From positions 1 through 64,000 of the forward strand of contig CAYLXB010000001.1 of NCBI GenBank assembly GCA_964387495.1: DNA of 64,000 bases, given 5' to 3'. A program made the position numbers and the translations under genes. Of the stretch, positions 8,803 to 17,441 are shown one piece after another (the first letter of the stretch is position 1; each line of letters starts with the position of its first letter). Origin of the DNA: DSXF01 sp964387495. Lineage in GTDB: Bacteria > Chloroflexota > Anaerolineae > Anaerolineales > Villigracilaceae. The notes below the pieces were generated by a model, which saw only the letters and a list, made by a program, of their open reading frames with translations, ran no database searches and was not told the DNA's origin.

Positions 8803-9558
8803 ATGAGTGAATATCCATATCACGAAGGTTATCCGCAACCCGAATCCCAATCCAGTTCACAGCAGGTTGCTGTCTCTCTGGTGCGGCCCCGCTGGGCATA
8901 TATCCTATTGGGGATAACAGTCACAGCATACCTGTTACAACTCCTCAGCCAGGCTGTTCTTGGCTATGATCTACTGGTTGCTTTAGGGGCGAAATCCTCA
9001 GAGTTGATCCGAGCCGGCCAGTTCTGGCGGCTATTTACACCGATACTCCTGCACGGCTCTATTACGCATATTGGCTTCAATATGTATGCCCTGTTTATTT
9101 TAGGCACTGACTTGGAAAGCCGGATGGGCCATGGGCGTTTTCTGCTGCTCTACATGCTGGCAGGATTTGCCGGAAACGTTTTTTCATTTCTACTATCTGA
9201 TGGAATTTCCGTGGGCGCATCGACGGCAATTTTCGGTCTGATCGCGGCCCAGGGTATTTTTCTCTACCAGCACCGCACATTATTGGTTAATGCCCGCCGG
9301 GCGCTGAATGGTCTTCTAAGTGTGCTGGCCATCAACCTGGTCATCAGCCTCACGCCCGGTATCGATTTATGGGGACACCTGGGCGGCCTGCTTGGCGGCC
9401 TGATTTTCGCCTGGTTTGCCGGACCCCGCTGGGTTCCAGAAGGGACTTATCCATACCTTTCCATTAGGGACCAGCGCGAGGGACGCGATACGCTGCTTGG
9501 CACAGCCGCGGTACTGTTAATCTTTGGGGCATTGGCAATGCTGGGAATGAGGCTTTAG
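8803..9558 (+). CDS. Rhomboid-family intramembrane serine protease
   Basis: The 251-residue protein has about six membrane helices after a hydrophilic N-terminal tail. The catalytic serine lies in GASTAIFGL, the catalytic histidine in the HLGGLLGG helix, and the conserved HGSITHIGFNMYAL loop contributes the oxyanion asparagine. Rhomboids cut single-pass membrane proteins within the membrane; the substrate here is unknown. I prefer the ATG at 8803, which has a GAGG about 9 bp upstream, over an in-frame GTG at 8773. The gene follows gmk by 35 bp and is followed 22 bp later by a small membrane protein gene. Confidence 0.88.
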   Translation: MSEYPYHEGYPQPESQSSSQQVAVSLVRPRWAYILLGITVTAYLLQLLSQAVLGYDLLVALGAKSSELIRAGQFWRLFTPILLHGSITHIGFNMYALFILGTDLESRMGHGRFLLLYMLAGFAGNVFSFLLSDGISVGASTAIFGLIAAQGIFLYQHRTLLVNARRALNGLLSVLAINLVISLTPGIDLWGHLGGLLGGLIFAWFAGPRWVPEGTYPYLSIRDQREGRDTLLGTAAVLLIFGALAMLGMRL

Positions 9559-9580
9559 CGCCTGAATAGGATACAGATCG

Positions 9581-10099
9581 ATGCCCATCATAACCATACT
9601 GATCGGTGCCAGCCTGCTATTTTTCGGGCGCAAGGTCTATTGGTTATTCGCAGCTTCGGCAGGCTTTGTGGCCGGGTTGACACTGGCTGGGCATTTGTTC
9701 CAGGGCACCCGGGAGAGCATTGTGCTGATCATTGCCATTGGACTGGGCTTGGTGGGAATCCTGTTAGCCGTTTTCTTCCAGCGCGCGGCAATCGGTATTG
9801 CCGGCTTCCTGGCGGGCGGTTACTTGATACTGAGTCTGGCCTCGGCAGTTGGCCTGGAGCAAAATTTTATGCCCTTGCTTGCCTTTCTGTCCGGCGGTAT
9901 TCTGGGAACGATTTTGATCAGCCTGCTCTTCGATTGGGCATTAATTACGCTTTCATCTCTGGCAGGCGCCGCACTGATCCTCAAGGCCCTGGATTTACAA
10001 CGCGGTTTGGGGTTGTTGATATTTCTCACCTTACTGGTCCTGGGCTTTTCGGTTCAAGCCAGGGCAATGCGAAAAGAAAGAGGCAAGAAAGAAATATAG
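9581..10099 (+). CDS. Small integral membrane protein of unknown function
   Basis: The 172-residue product is almost entirely hydrophobic, with about six predicted membrane helices and a basic C-terminal tail (RAMRKERGKKEI). The pattern resembles DUF4203-like TMEM198-type proteins, but I cannot assign a function. It lies 22 bp downstream of the rhomboid gene on the same strand, so the two may share a transcript. It converges with the peptide transporter ATPase gene. Confidence 0.7.
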   Translation: MPIITILIGASLLFFGRKVYWLFAASAGFVAGLTLAGHLFQGTRESIVLIIAIGLGLVGILLAVFFQRAAIGIAGFLAGGYLILSLASAVGLEQNFMPLLAFLSGGILGTILISLLFDWALITLSSLAGAALILKALDLQRGLGLLIFLTLLVLGFSVQARAMRKERGKKEI

Positions 10100-10126
10100 G
10101 CTACAGCGGCATTGACAAGCCAAAAG

Positions 10127-11131
10127 CTACTCGGCCCGCCAGCAAGCCGCCCAATGATCGATATCAATTTCCCGAAAGGCTGGTTCCTGACGGGAACACA
10201 TTTCCACGGAGACGGGGCAACGCGTTTGGAAGCGGCAGCCCGAAGGAGGATTAAGCGGGCTGGGCACATCGCCTTTCAGCAGCGATTGTTTATGTGCCAG
10301 ATGCGGATCTGCAACCGGGATGGCTGCAATCAAAGCCTGTGTATATGGGTGAGACGGACGGGAGAAAAATTCAACGCGCGGGGCCAATTCTACAATCTTC
10401 CCCAGATACATTATAGCAATACGGTCTGAAATGTGTTCGACCACACTCAAGTTGTGGGCAATAAAGAGGTATGTCAAACTGAACTCAGATTGCAGATCCT
10501 TCAAAATATTCAAGATCTGCGATTGAATGGAAACATCCAGAGCAGATACAGGTTCATCACACACAATAAACTTCGGAAGCAAGGCCAGAGCACGTGCAAT
10601 CCCAATCCGCTGGCGCTGTCCACCAGAAAACTCGTGGGGATAACGGCGCGCGTGGTAAGGCTCCAGCCCAACCTTGCCGAGCATGTTCAACATAACTTGA
10701 AAACGCTCTTCTTCGGTACCCAATCCGTGAATGACCAAGCCTTCCATTATCGATTCCCCCACTGGGACGCGCGGGTCGAGCGAAGAGAACGGATCCTGAA
10801 AAATGATCTGCATCTCCCGGCGGACATCCTTCATCTCCCGGCCACTCAATTCGAAGATATTCCTGTCCTCAAACCTTACCAAGCCGGCGGTTGGTTCCAG
10901 AAGCCTCAACAACATTCGCCCGACCGTGGTCTTTCCGCAACCTGATTCGCCCACCAATCCCAACGTTTCCCCATCCCGTATGGTGAAACTGACATCATCC
11001 ACAGCCTGAACCCAGTTGATCACGCGTTGGAAAAGGCCTGCACGCACCGGGAAATGTTTCACCAAACCTTCCACCCTGATCAAATCCTGTTTCTTTTTTG
11101 GCACGGGAGGACGATAACGTTGATCGTACAT
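10127..11131 (-). CDS. Oligopeptide/dipeptide ABC transporter ATP-binding protein (DppF/OppF type)
   Basis: This 334-residue ATPase drives peptide uptake. It has Walker A GESGCGKTT, the signature FSGGQRQRIGIARAL, Walker B FIVCDEPVSALD, and the C-terminal oligopeptide-transporter extension with cysteines in GCRFQTRCPVSVEMC. It is the last gene of a substrate-binding protein, permease, permease, ATPase operon. Most systems of this family carry two ATPases (DppD and DppF types), and this cassette has only the DppF type. A partner may be encoded elsewhere, or the protein may act as a homodimer. Confidence 0.9.
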   Translation of the reverse strand: MYDQRYRPPVPKKKQDLIRVEGLVKHFPVRAGLFQRVINWVQAVDDVSFTIRDGETLGLVGESGCGKTTVGRMLLRLLEPTAGLVRFEDRNIFELSGREMKDVRREMQIIFQDPFSSLDPRVPVGESIMEGLVIHGLGTEEERFQVMLNMLGKVGLEPYHARRYPHEFSGGQRQRIGIARALALLPKFIVCDEPVSALDVSIQSQILNILKDLQSEFSLTYLFIAHNLSVVEHISDRIAIMYLGKIVELAPRVEFFSRPSHPYTQALIAAIPVADPHLAHKQSLLKGDVPSPLNPPSGCRFQTRCPVSVEMCSRQEPAFREIDIDHWAACWRAE

Positions 11132-11157
11132 CGTACTTGGCCTCGTCTATAAATAAC

Positions 11158-11186
11158 GTGGGACAAGACACATGATCTTGTCCCAC
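11158..11186 (-). other. Intercistronic hairpin between permease and ATPase genes
   Basis: A perfect 11-bp inverted repeat, GTGGGACAAGA (11158-11168) and TCTTGTCCCAC (11176-11186), lies in the 82-bp gap. There is no T-tract on the minus strand after it, so it is more likely an mRNA processing or stability element than a full terminator. Confidence 0.6.
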
Positions 11187-11213
11187 ATCCAAGCTAGCGG
11201 ACAGAATGACTGG

Positions 11214-12167
11214 TTAGCTGCTCTTATGCGCCAGCCTGGGGTCCAGGGCATCACGCAGGCCATCCCCAAGCAGGTTAAAGGCCAGCACTGTAAACATAAT
11301 GGCAAACCCAGGGTAGAAGACCAGGTATGGTGCCGTGAAGACCTGGTTGCGCTCTGCCCCAAGCATGGCGCCCCATTCCGGCGTCGGCGGCTGGGCGCCC
11401 AGTCCGAGGAACGATAGCGCGGCCGCATCAATGATGGCACCAGCAATGCCAAGGGTACCCCGAACAATCAGCGGGGTGAGTGCGTTGGGTAGAATACGGT
11501 TGAAAAGGATACGGAAATTGCTTCCACCCAGCGCGCGCGTGGCAGAGACATAATCCATCTCACGAACTGAGATCACGCTCGAACGCACCACACGCGCATA
11601 AGCCGGTATGGAAACAATGCCAATAGCAAGCAAGGCATTTATCAACCCCGGACCAAGAACCGAAACAATCGCAATAGCAAGCAGCAATTCCGGAAAAGCC
11701 AGCAACACATCCATCAAACGCATAATGATGGTATCTGCCCAGCCCCCGAAATAACCGGCTACAGCCCCCAGGATCGTGCCAATGATGATGGCAAACGTGA
11801 CCGTGGTAAAACCGATCATCAAGCTCAAACGTGAACCATAAAGCAAACGGCTGAACTCGTCACGCCCATTACCGTCAATACCCATCAGATGCTGAGGTTT
11901 ATCCTTTGGACAACCCAACAGGTGAATGCAGGGCGCTTCACGCATCTTGATCTTTTCGATACCAATCAATGGCTGGTAAGGATCATAGGGAGCAATGATA
12001 TTGGCTGTCAGGGCAATAAAAACCATAATGCCAAGCATGACAAGCCCAATAAGGGCTGATTTACGGCGAAAAAAACGTCTCCAGGTGGTCTGCCACAGGC
12101 TGACAGATTTAAGCGAAAGCCCTTCGGCATCCATACGGGGAGCTTGTTTTGTATTTGTGTCTTCCAT
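11214..12167 (-). CDS. Peptide ABC transporter permease (DppC/OppC type)
   Basis: The 317-residue inner-membrane protein has one N-terminal helix (ALIGLVMLGIMVFIALTANIIAPYDPYQP) and five further helices. It carries the DppC hallmark of a large external loop after helix 1 and a C-terminal ATPase-docking EAA-type loop (YVSATRALGGSNFRILFNRI). It pairs with the DppB-type protein encoded just upstream, 8 bp away. The pair forms the channel for the substrate delivered by the lipoprotein encoded first in the operon. Confidence 0.92.
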   Translation of the reverse strand: MEDTNTKQAPRMDAEGLSLKSVSLWQTTWRRFFRRKSALIGLVMLGIMVFIALTANIIAPYDPYQPLIGIEKIKMREAPCIHLLGCPKDKPQHLMGIDGNGRDEFSRLLYGSRLSLMIGFTTVTFAIIIGTILGAVAGYFGGWADTIIMRLMDVLLAFPELLLAIAIVSVLGPGLINALLAIGIVSIPAYARVVRSSVISVREMDYVSATRALGGSNFRILFNRILPNALTPLIVRGTLGIAGAIIDAAALSFLGLGAQPPTPEWGAMLGAERNQVFTAPYLVFYPGFAIMFTVLAFNLLGDGLRDALDPRLAHKSS

Positions 12168-12175
12168 GCGGCCAC

Positions 12176-13258
12176 CTATTCCAGTCGGATGCGGGGATCC
12201 AGGTAGGCATACGATATGTCTACCAAAAGATTAACGATTACGAAAAATACAGCGATCACAACGGTAAAGCCCTGCACAATACCGTAGTCACGGGCCGTGA
12301 TGGACTCATACATGATACGGCCAACGCCAGAGAGCCCAAAAATCGATTCGGTCAGGACCGCTCCACCCATCAAGCCGCCTAATGACAGACCAATAACAGT
12401 CACTACCGGCAGCAGGGCATTGCGAAATCCATGTTTGAAAACAACCTTAAACTGAGGCAGCCCTTTCGCGCGTGCAGTCCGAATGTAATCCTGCCCAAGC
12501 ACTTCCAGCATACTCGAACGGGTCATGCGGGCAATCAGTGCCATGGGAATTGTGCTCAAGGCCAGAGAAGGCAGGATGATATGCTGCAAAGCATCACCCA
12601 ATACCTTCCAGTTCCCGGTCAGGATGGCATTCAGGATATTAAGGCGCCCGATAAACTGGTACGCCGACAGGAGAAAACCTTTTTCTGGGACACTCCAACC
12701 CCAGACTTCGAAAAAAGCGTCCGGCGAGAGTCCAGCACTGAGCCGGCCGGAAGGCGGCAACCAGAAGGGAGTATCTTTCAATAAGAGTGAAAAGACATAT
12801 GCCAGCATCAAACCAAGCCAGAAAACCGGCATCGAAATACCGGCGTTGGCCCAGACCATCGTAAACACGTCGACCCAGGAATTGTGTTTTACAGCCGAGA
12901 TAATGCCGAGGGGTATCCCTACGATCATGGATAATAATAATGCCATGAAAGCGAGTTCAATTGTAGTCGGCAGGCGCTCCACCAACAGATCACCCACCGG
13001 CTTGGAGAAGCGGAAGGAGGTACCGAAATCGCCACGAACGATCTCACCCATATAGATGGTAAATTGGGTCAGGACGGGTTTGTCCAGTCCTTTTTCCCGC
13101 ATAAACCGGTCACAGATTTCCTGCGTTGCCTTTTCACCCAAAATCGCGCGGCAGGGATCACCGGGAATGACACGTGACAAAGAAAAAGTTACTAATAATA
13201 TCCCAATTAGTACTGGAATGGAGGTGATGATTCTACGAAAGATGTACTGAAGCATCAT
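12176..13258 (-). CDS. Peptide ABC transporter permease (DppB/OppB type)
   Basis: This permease has the family N-terminus MLQYIFRRIITSIPVLIGIL and the EAA-type loop YIRTARAKGLPQFKVVFKHG. I use the tandem ATG at 13258/13255, preceded by GGGAG about 9 bp upstream, giving 360 residues. An open frame extends to 13303, but that part runs through the intercistronic hairpin and is unlikely to be translated. It is the second gene of the peptide transporter operon. A central insert of about 60 residues rich in Trp, Pro and Ser (KDTPFWLPPSGRLSAG) is typical of a subgroup with long periplasmic loops. Confidence 0.92.
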   Translation of the reverse strand: MMLQYIFRRIITSIPVLIGILLVTFSLSRVIPGDPCRAILGEKATQEICDRFMREKGLDKPVLTQFTIYMGEIVRGDFGTSFRFSKPVGDLLVERLPTTIELAFMALLLSMIVGIPLGIISAVKHNSWVDVFTMVWANAGISMPVFWLGLMLAYVFSLLLKDTPFWLPPSGRLSAGLSPDAFFEVWGWSVPEKGFLLSAYQFIGRLNILNAILTGNWKVLGDALQHIILPSLALSTIPMALIARMTRSSMLEVLGQDYIRTARAKGLPQFKVVFKHGFRNALLPVVTVIGLSLGGLMGGAVLTESIFGLSGVGRIMYESITARDYGIVQGFTVVIAVFFVIVNLLVDISYAYLDPRIRLE

Positions 13259-13278
13259 GAGCAGCTTCTCCCGTGAGA

Positions 13279-13310
13279 ATACGGGATGGCGGTTTCCCGC
13301 CACCCCGTAT
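13279..13310 (-). other. Intercistronic hairpin after the binding-protein gene
   Basis: Bases 13279-13292 pair with 13297-13310 as a 14-bp stem with one mismatch and a 4-nt loop. No T-tract follows on the minus strand. The place, just after the substrate-binding protein gene and before the permeases, suggests 3' end protection that keeps the binding protein more abundant than the channel. Confidence 0.65.
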
Positions 13311-13331
13311 CTTATTACTCGATGGTTTCGA

Positions 13332-15095
13332 TTACTGACCGGGTTTCTTCATCAGGCCGAACAGGTAGTCGGGGTAGTTGAAGATGTTGGTGTTGCCCTT
13401 ATGAGTGGGGGCAGCAATGTTGAACAGAGCGTTGTAGGTAGCCAGTACATCCGCAGAGTCAAAGTCGGTGCCATCATGGAACTTGATACCCTGATTGAGC
13501 GTGCAAACCCAGACGGTCAAGTCTTCGTTGGGTTCGCAGGACTCGGCCAGCACAGGCTCGACTGCAGTGTCATTGATCTTGTAACCGTACAGGCCCTGCA
13601 TGACCTGGTCACAACCACGCAGGCTCTCCCCGTCGGTTTCGTCGCCGCAGAACAGGCTGATCGGTTCAGCGTTTTGCATGAACACAAAGGTTTCGCGACC
13701 ACCCGGGTCGGATTCGGCAAACGACTCGGCTGTAAGCGGGCTGGCTTGGGGATTAACCACATCGGCGCGATAGGCCGTCGCGTTACCGCCATGAGCAACC
13801 GGGATCATCGGGACCAGTTCCCGAACGGCATTGTTGGCCTCAACGTAAATCGGTTTGGCAACTTCAGGATCAGAAATCTTGGAGCCTTCCTGCAGTTTTT
13901 CGTAGATCTCGGGGTACGAATCGCCGAACTGCGTATTCGCCTGGCCAAAGTGGAAGTCCAGGAAGTTGGTGATGTGCGGATAGTCGGCACCCCAACCAAG
14001 CAGGTGAATACCTTCCAGGCGGCCGGAGTTGGCTTCCTCAATGAACGCACCGGATTCCATGACAACAATCTCAGCATCGATGTTCAGGTTTTCCTTCAAC
14101 TGAGCCTGGATATCCTGGGCAACAACGCTGGCTTGCGGCAGGTAACCACGAACAACATCGCGGTAGGTGAGGGTGGTCTTGAAACCATCCGGGAAACCGG
14201 CCTCAGCCAATTTCGCCTTGGCAGCAGCCACATCGAAGTCATACCACGGATCACCATCGCAGCCATTGGGGATGGCGCAGGGGGTGAAATGAGAGGCAAC
14301 TTCAGAACCAGCCGGATAGAAGTTGTCCACAATGCGCTGGCGATCAATGCCCATGGCAATCGCCTGGCGGACCATGACATTGTCAAACGGCGCGAACTTG
14401 TTGTTGAAGCCGATGTAGAAAATGTTCAGGGCCGGGCGGATAACCAGCTGCAAATTGGGATCGGCTTTGATCGTCTCAAAGTCAGCAGGGCCCACATTGT
14501 CAATGCCATCCACAGTGCCAGACTGGAGTTCCAGCAGGCGCTGGGCAGACTCAGTACTCCAGCGAAGTACCATGGTTTCTGCGTAGGGCTGTTCACCCCA
14601 ATAATCAGGGAAAGCGGTGAGGGTCAGGCTATCGCCGCGATTCCATTCACTGACCATGTAAGGGCCGGTGCCGATAGGCTTCTCAAGGCCTTCGGATGTA
14701 CGGTTGGTCTCGCCTGCAGTGGCTTCAAGCCATTCCGACGGATAGATGGCAAAGGGAGTAAAGGCCATCTTCGAAAGGAAGGCGGGATCAGGCTGGCACA
14801 GGGTAAAGGTTACAGTGTACTGGTCGGTGGCCTCGATGGACTTGATCAGGCCAATATAGCCATTACCGCACTCGGGGACCGAGAGAGTCGTGCCGTCGAA
14901 GGTCGCAATCGGGACATCCGGAATCGGCGTAGGTTCAGCAGGAGCCTCGGTAGCAGCAGGAGCCTCGGTAGCAGCAGGGGCTTCGGTGGCTTCCGGCTCA
15001 ACGACAGGTGCCTCAGTGGCCTTGGGGCCGCAGGCGGCCAGTACCATGCTGGCCAGGATGACCAGCGAGAACAGGACAAACAAGTTTCGTTTCAC
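13332..15095 (-). CDS. Peptide ABC transporter substrate-binding lipoprotein (SBP family 5)
   Basis: The 587-residue protein starts at a GTG with AGGAGG about 7 bp upstream. A lipoprotein signal peptide ends in LAAC, so the mature protein should be lipid-anchored on the outer face of the membrane. A repeated Ala-Thr-Glu-Ala-Pro linker follows, then a family 5 binding-protein fold typical of dipeptide/oligopeptide carriers. It captures peptides and hands them to the DppB/DppC-type permeases encoded downstream. Substrate specificity cannot be read from the sequence. It is the first gene of the operon. Confidence 0.92.
   Translation of the reverse strand: MKRNLFVLFSLVILASMVLAACGPKATEAPVVEPEATEAPAATEAPAATEAPAEPTPIPDVPIATFDGTTLSVPECGNGYIGLIKSIEATDQYTVTFTLCQPDPAFLSKMAFTPFAIYPSEWLEATAGETNRTSEGLEKPIGTGPYMVSEWNRGDSLTLTAFPDYWGEQPYAETMVLRWSTESAQRLLELQSGTVDGIDNVGPADFETIKADPNLQLVIRPALNIFYIGFNNKFAPFDNVMVRQAIAMGIDRQRIVDNFYPAGSEVASHFTPCAIPNGCDGDPWYDFDVAAAKAKLAEAGFPDGFKTTLTYRDVVRGYLPQASVVAQDIQAQLKENLNIDAEIVVMESGAFIEEANSGRLEGIHLLGWGADYPHITNFLDFHFGQANTQFGDSYPEIYEKLQEGSKISDPEVAKPIYVEANNAVRELVPMIPVAHGGNATAYRADVVNPQASPLTAESFAESDPGGRETFVFMQNAEPISLFCGDETDGESLRGCDQVMQGLYGYKINDTAVEPVLAESCEPNEDLTVWVCTLNQGIKFHDGTDFDSADVLATYNALFNIAAPTHKGNTNIFNYPDYLFGLMKKPGQ
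14938..14991 (-). repeat. 18-bp tandem repeat encoding the lipoprotein linker
   Basis: Three consecutive 18-bp units (14938-14955, 14956-14973 identical; 14974-14991 with four changes) encode TEAPAA-type repeats just after the lipobox. Such in-frame repeats can change linker length by slippage without a frameshift. Confidence 0.75.
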
Positions 15096-15191
15096 GATTT
15101 TCTCCTCCTAGAGAAATGATGTGAGTATGGGGGGACAAGTTTTTTGAGATGAAAAGGGGATTTGTAAGCAGGCACCTCCTGTCATGGGATT

Positions 15192-15215
15192 GGACGAGCA
15201 TACCGTCCGATTATA
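15192..15215 (-). promoter_or_regulatory. Promoter of the peptide transporter operon with inverted repeat
   Basis: On the minus strand a perfect TATAAT lies at 15215-15210, about 115 bp before the GTG start. GGACG and CGTCC (15192-15196 and 15204-15208) form an inverted repeat that overlaps the expected start of transcription. It may be an operator or a 5' mRNA hairpin. The -35 region is weak. Confidence 0.4.
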
Positions 15216-15225
15216 CAGCAAAAAA

Positions 15226-16338
15226 TCATAAGATGGGGATGGGAATTCCATGCCTGTCTAGATTTCCATGGTGCGGATCTGAATGCCACAAGCCTGCAAT
15301 TTTCGCGCCGCAGTATGGACAGGCGCCCCGAGCAGTAAGATGGTATTGTTGCACTGTATACCCAACCCGCCGGATAAGCAGCCGGCTGCAGGTGGGACAG
15401 ACCGTGCTTTCATATTCGCCCACCCGTCCGGGGATATTTCCCGCATAGACATAATGCAGACCAGCTTCCCGGCCGATATCAGCAGCACGCAGGAGTGTAT
15501 GAGCAGGAGTATTATCTGGATCAACCATCTTATAGTCTTTGTGGAAAGCTGTCACATGCCAGGGAATGTCCGGCGAAATGCTAAACAAGAAACGTGCTGT
15601 TTCCCATAATTCTTCGTTGCTATCATTAAAGCCCGGCACCACCAGAGTGACCACTTCAACCCAGATGCCCATTTGATGTGCCCGTTGTATGGTTTCAAGC
15701 ACGTTTTTTAAAACCCCACCCAGACTGCGATAGTTCCTATCCCGCATGGATTTTAAGTCAATTTTAAAGGCATCAAGGTAAGGAAGCAGGTAAGCAAGAA
15801 CTTCGGGGGTTGCATTGCCATTCGAGACATAAGCGCACTTCATGCTGGCTGCTTTGGCGAGTTTAAATATTGCAACCGCCCATTCACTGGTAATAAGCGG
15901 CTCATTGTATGAAGAAACAACCACCTGAGCATCCATCCGCCGGGCCGCTTCCACAATCTGTTCTGGTGAAATTCGGCGAACATACCTGCCAGCCAGGTCC
16001 GCATCGGGGTCGCGCAGAGCTTGCGAACTGAGCCAATTCTGGCAATAACCGCAATGGAAATCGCAACCTAACATTCCAAAGGTCAATGCAGTCGAACCTG
16101 GCAAAACATGTGAAAAGGGTTTCTTCTCAATGGGATCGGCCTGAAGCGCGGCGACGTATCCCCACGGCACGCGCAGATTTCCGTCCGGGTTGAAACGCAC
16201 CTGACAAATGCCACGCCGCCCCTTGTGGATTCGGCAGCGGTGAGCGCAGGCCGTACAGCGCACCCCGCTATCCGGCAATGGGACGAAAAGTTCCCCCGGT
16301 TTTGTCAGGCCATCGAGATAATCTGACAGCGTATTCAT
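15226..16338 (-). CDS. amrS: AmmeMemoRadiSam system radical SAM protein (AmrS type)
   Basis: The 370-residue protein has the radical SAM cysteine triad in LGCDFHCGYCQNW, an N-terminal cysteine cluster (CTACAHRCRIHKGRRGIC) and a C-terminal zinc-ribbon-like region (CPTCSRLL and CPYCG). This architecture belongs to the pyruvate-formate-lyase-activase-like proteins of the AmmeMemoRadiSam system. Their partners are usually an AMMECR1-domain and a MEMO-domain protein, and neither is encoded in this window. The enzyme should bind a [4Fe-4S] cluster and cleave S-adenosylmethionine; its substrate is not established. It is divergent from mobA with only 15 bp between the start codons. Confidence 0.85.
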   Translation of the reverse strand: MNTLSDYLDGLTKPGELFVPLPDSGVRCTACAHRCRIHKGRRGICQVRFNPDGNLRVPWGYVAALQADPIEKKPFSHVLPGSTALTFGMLGCDFHCGYCQNWLSSQALRDPDADLAGRYVRRISPEQIVEAARRMDAQVVVSSYNEPLITSEWAVAIFKLAKAASMKCAYVSNGNATPEVLAYLLPYLDAFKIDLKSMRDRNYRSLGGVLKNVLETIQRAHQMGIWVEVVTLVVPGFNDSNEELWETARFLFSISPDIPWHVTAFHKDYKMVDPDNTPAHTLLRAADIGREAGLHYVYAGNIPGRVGEYESTVCPTCSRLLIRRVGYTVQQYHLTARGACPYCGAKIAGLWHSDPHHGNLDRHGIPIPIL

Positions 16339-16353
16339 CGGTATAATACTATC

Positions 16354-16965
16354 ATGCTAAGCGTCGTAATTCAAGCTGGCGGAGAGTCACGCCGCATGGG
16401 ACAGGACAAGGCATTGCTGCCATTCCTTGGGCATCCGCTCATCAAACGGGTGGCAGAACGCCTGTTACCAATAGCAGACGAGTTGCTGGTGACAACAAAC
16501 CGTCCTGAAACCTACTCCTTCCTGGCCGTTCCACTCATAACGGACCTGGTCCCCGGCCGCGGCGCCCTGGGCGGCCTCTACACAGCGCTCGCGTCTGCCA
16601 GGCATGAGTTCGTAGCGGTGGTGGCATGTGACATGCCTTTTGCAAGCGCCGACCTTCTGGCCTACGGACGCGATTGCCTGCTTATGAGTGGAAAAGATGT
16701 CGCCATACCGGTGTCCGAAGATGGATCATATGAACCACTGCACGCCATTTACCGGCGGGAGAGCTGCCTGGGGCCAATCCGGTCGGCACTGGATGCCGGG
16801 GAATGGAAAGTAATTGCCTGGTTCCCCCAAGTACGTGTGCGCGTTCTCAGACCTGAGGAAAGCAGATGCTTCGACCCTCACGGCCTAGCTTTTTGGAATC
16901 TAAACACTCCGGAAGAGTTCCGGCTGGCAGAAGAACGAGCTGCGACCCTGGATGCTACCGGATGA
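16354..16965 (+). CDS. mobA: Molybdenum cofactor guanylyltransferase (MobA)
   Basis: The enzyme transfers GMP from GTP to molybdopterin to make the MGD form of the cofactor. The 203-residue protein opens with the nucleotidyltransferase signature QAGGESRRMGQDKALL and has the conserved LITDLVPGRGALGGLYTAL and VACDMPF motifs. Its length is normal. The 3' end overlaps the convergent universal stress protein gene by 11 bp. Confidence 0.9.
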   Translation: MLSVVIQAGGESRRMGQDKALLPFLGHPLIKRVAERLLPIADELLVTTNRPETYSFLAVPLITDLVPGRGALGGLYTALASARHEFVAVVACDMPFASADLLAYGRDCLLMSGKDVAIPVSEDGSYEPLHAIYRRESCLGPIRSALDAGEWKVIAWFPQVRVRVLRPEESRCFDPHGLAFWNLNTPEEFRLAEERAATLDATG

Positions 16966-17374
16966 CCAGCACCGGGCAAGGAGCGTGTTGAATAACTTTC
17001 TGGCTCTGGCTGCCCAGCAGAAGGCCGGTCAACTTTCCTAACCCGCGCGACCCAATCACAATTAAATCGTTGCCACGGGTTTGTGCCACTTCCAAAATAG
17101 CCTCTGCAGCAGAGCCTTCAAGCATTTCCGTTTTGACTTCGCGGGGGGTCTGACCGACCGCCTGCAAGGCAGCAGCCAGGATTTCGTTGGCATGTTTTTG
17201 ACGGGCGGCAATGGTGTCCAACAGGTTGGGCTCGCCCAAGTAGGGAGGTATGGGATCATAGGCTACGACAACACGTAAATCAGCCTGCATGGCACGGGCC
17301 ATCTCGCCAGCAACCTGAGCAGCCCGAAGAGCATGTGTGGAACCATCCACACCCAGGAGGATGTCCTTAAACAT
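16955..17374 (-). CDS. Universal stress protein (UspA family)
   Basis: The 139-residue product is a single UspA domain. It starts with MFKDILLGVDGSTHALRAA and ends with the ATP-binding loop GSRGLGKLTGLLLGSQSQKVIQHAPCPVLVIR, so it belongs to the ATP-binding type. I chose the ATG at 17374, which lies 6 bp after a perfect AGGAGG; an adjacent ATG at 17377 is also possible. The longer open frame to 17494 has no support. The gene is preceded by the proline racemase-family gene on the same strand. Confidence 0.9.
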   Translation of the reverse strand: MFKDILLGVDGSTHALRAAQVAGEMARAMQADLRVVVAYDPIPPYLGEPNLLDTIAARQKHANEILAAALQAVGQTPREVKTEMLEGSAAEAILEVAQTRGNDLIVIGSRGLGKLTGLLLGSQSQKVIQHAPCPVLVIR

Positions 17375-17441
17375 CATCCACCTCCTTTCCTTATAAGAAT
17401 ATTGTACAAGGCTGCAGCTTGCAGAGACTCTCCAGTTCCTG

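Noticed and set aside
13257..15119. 620-codon plus-strand ORF opposite the peptide-binding lipoprotein gene
   Set aside because: The minus strand encodes a complete lipoprotein with signal peptide and ribosome-binding site; the plus frame has no domain and is a codon-bias shadow.
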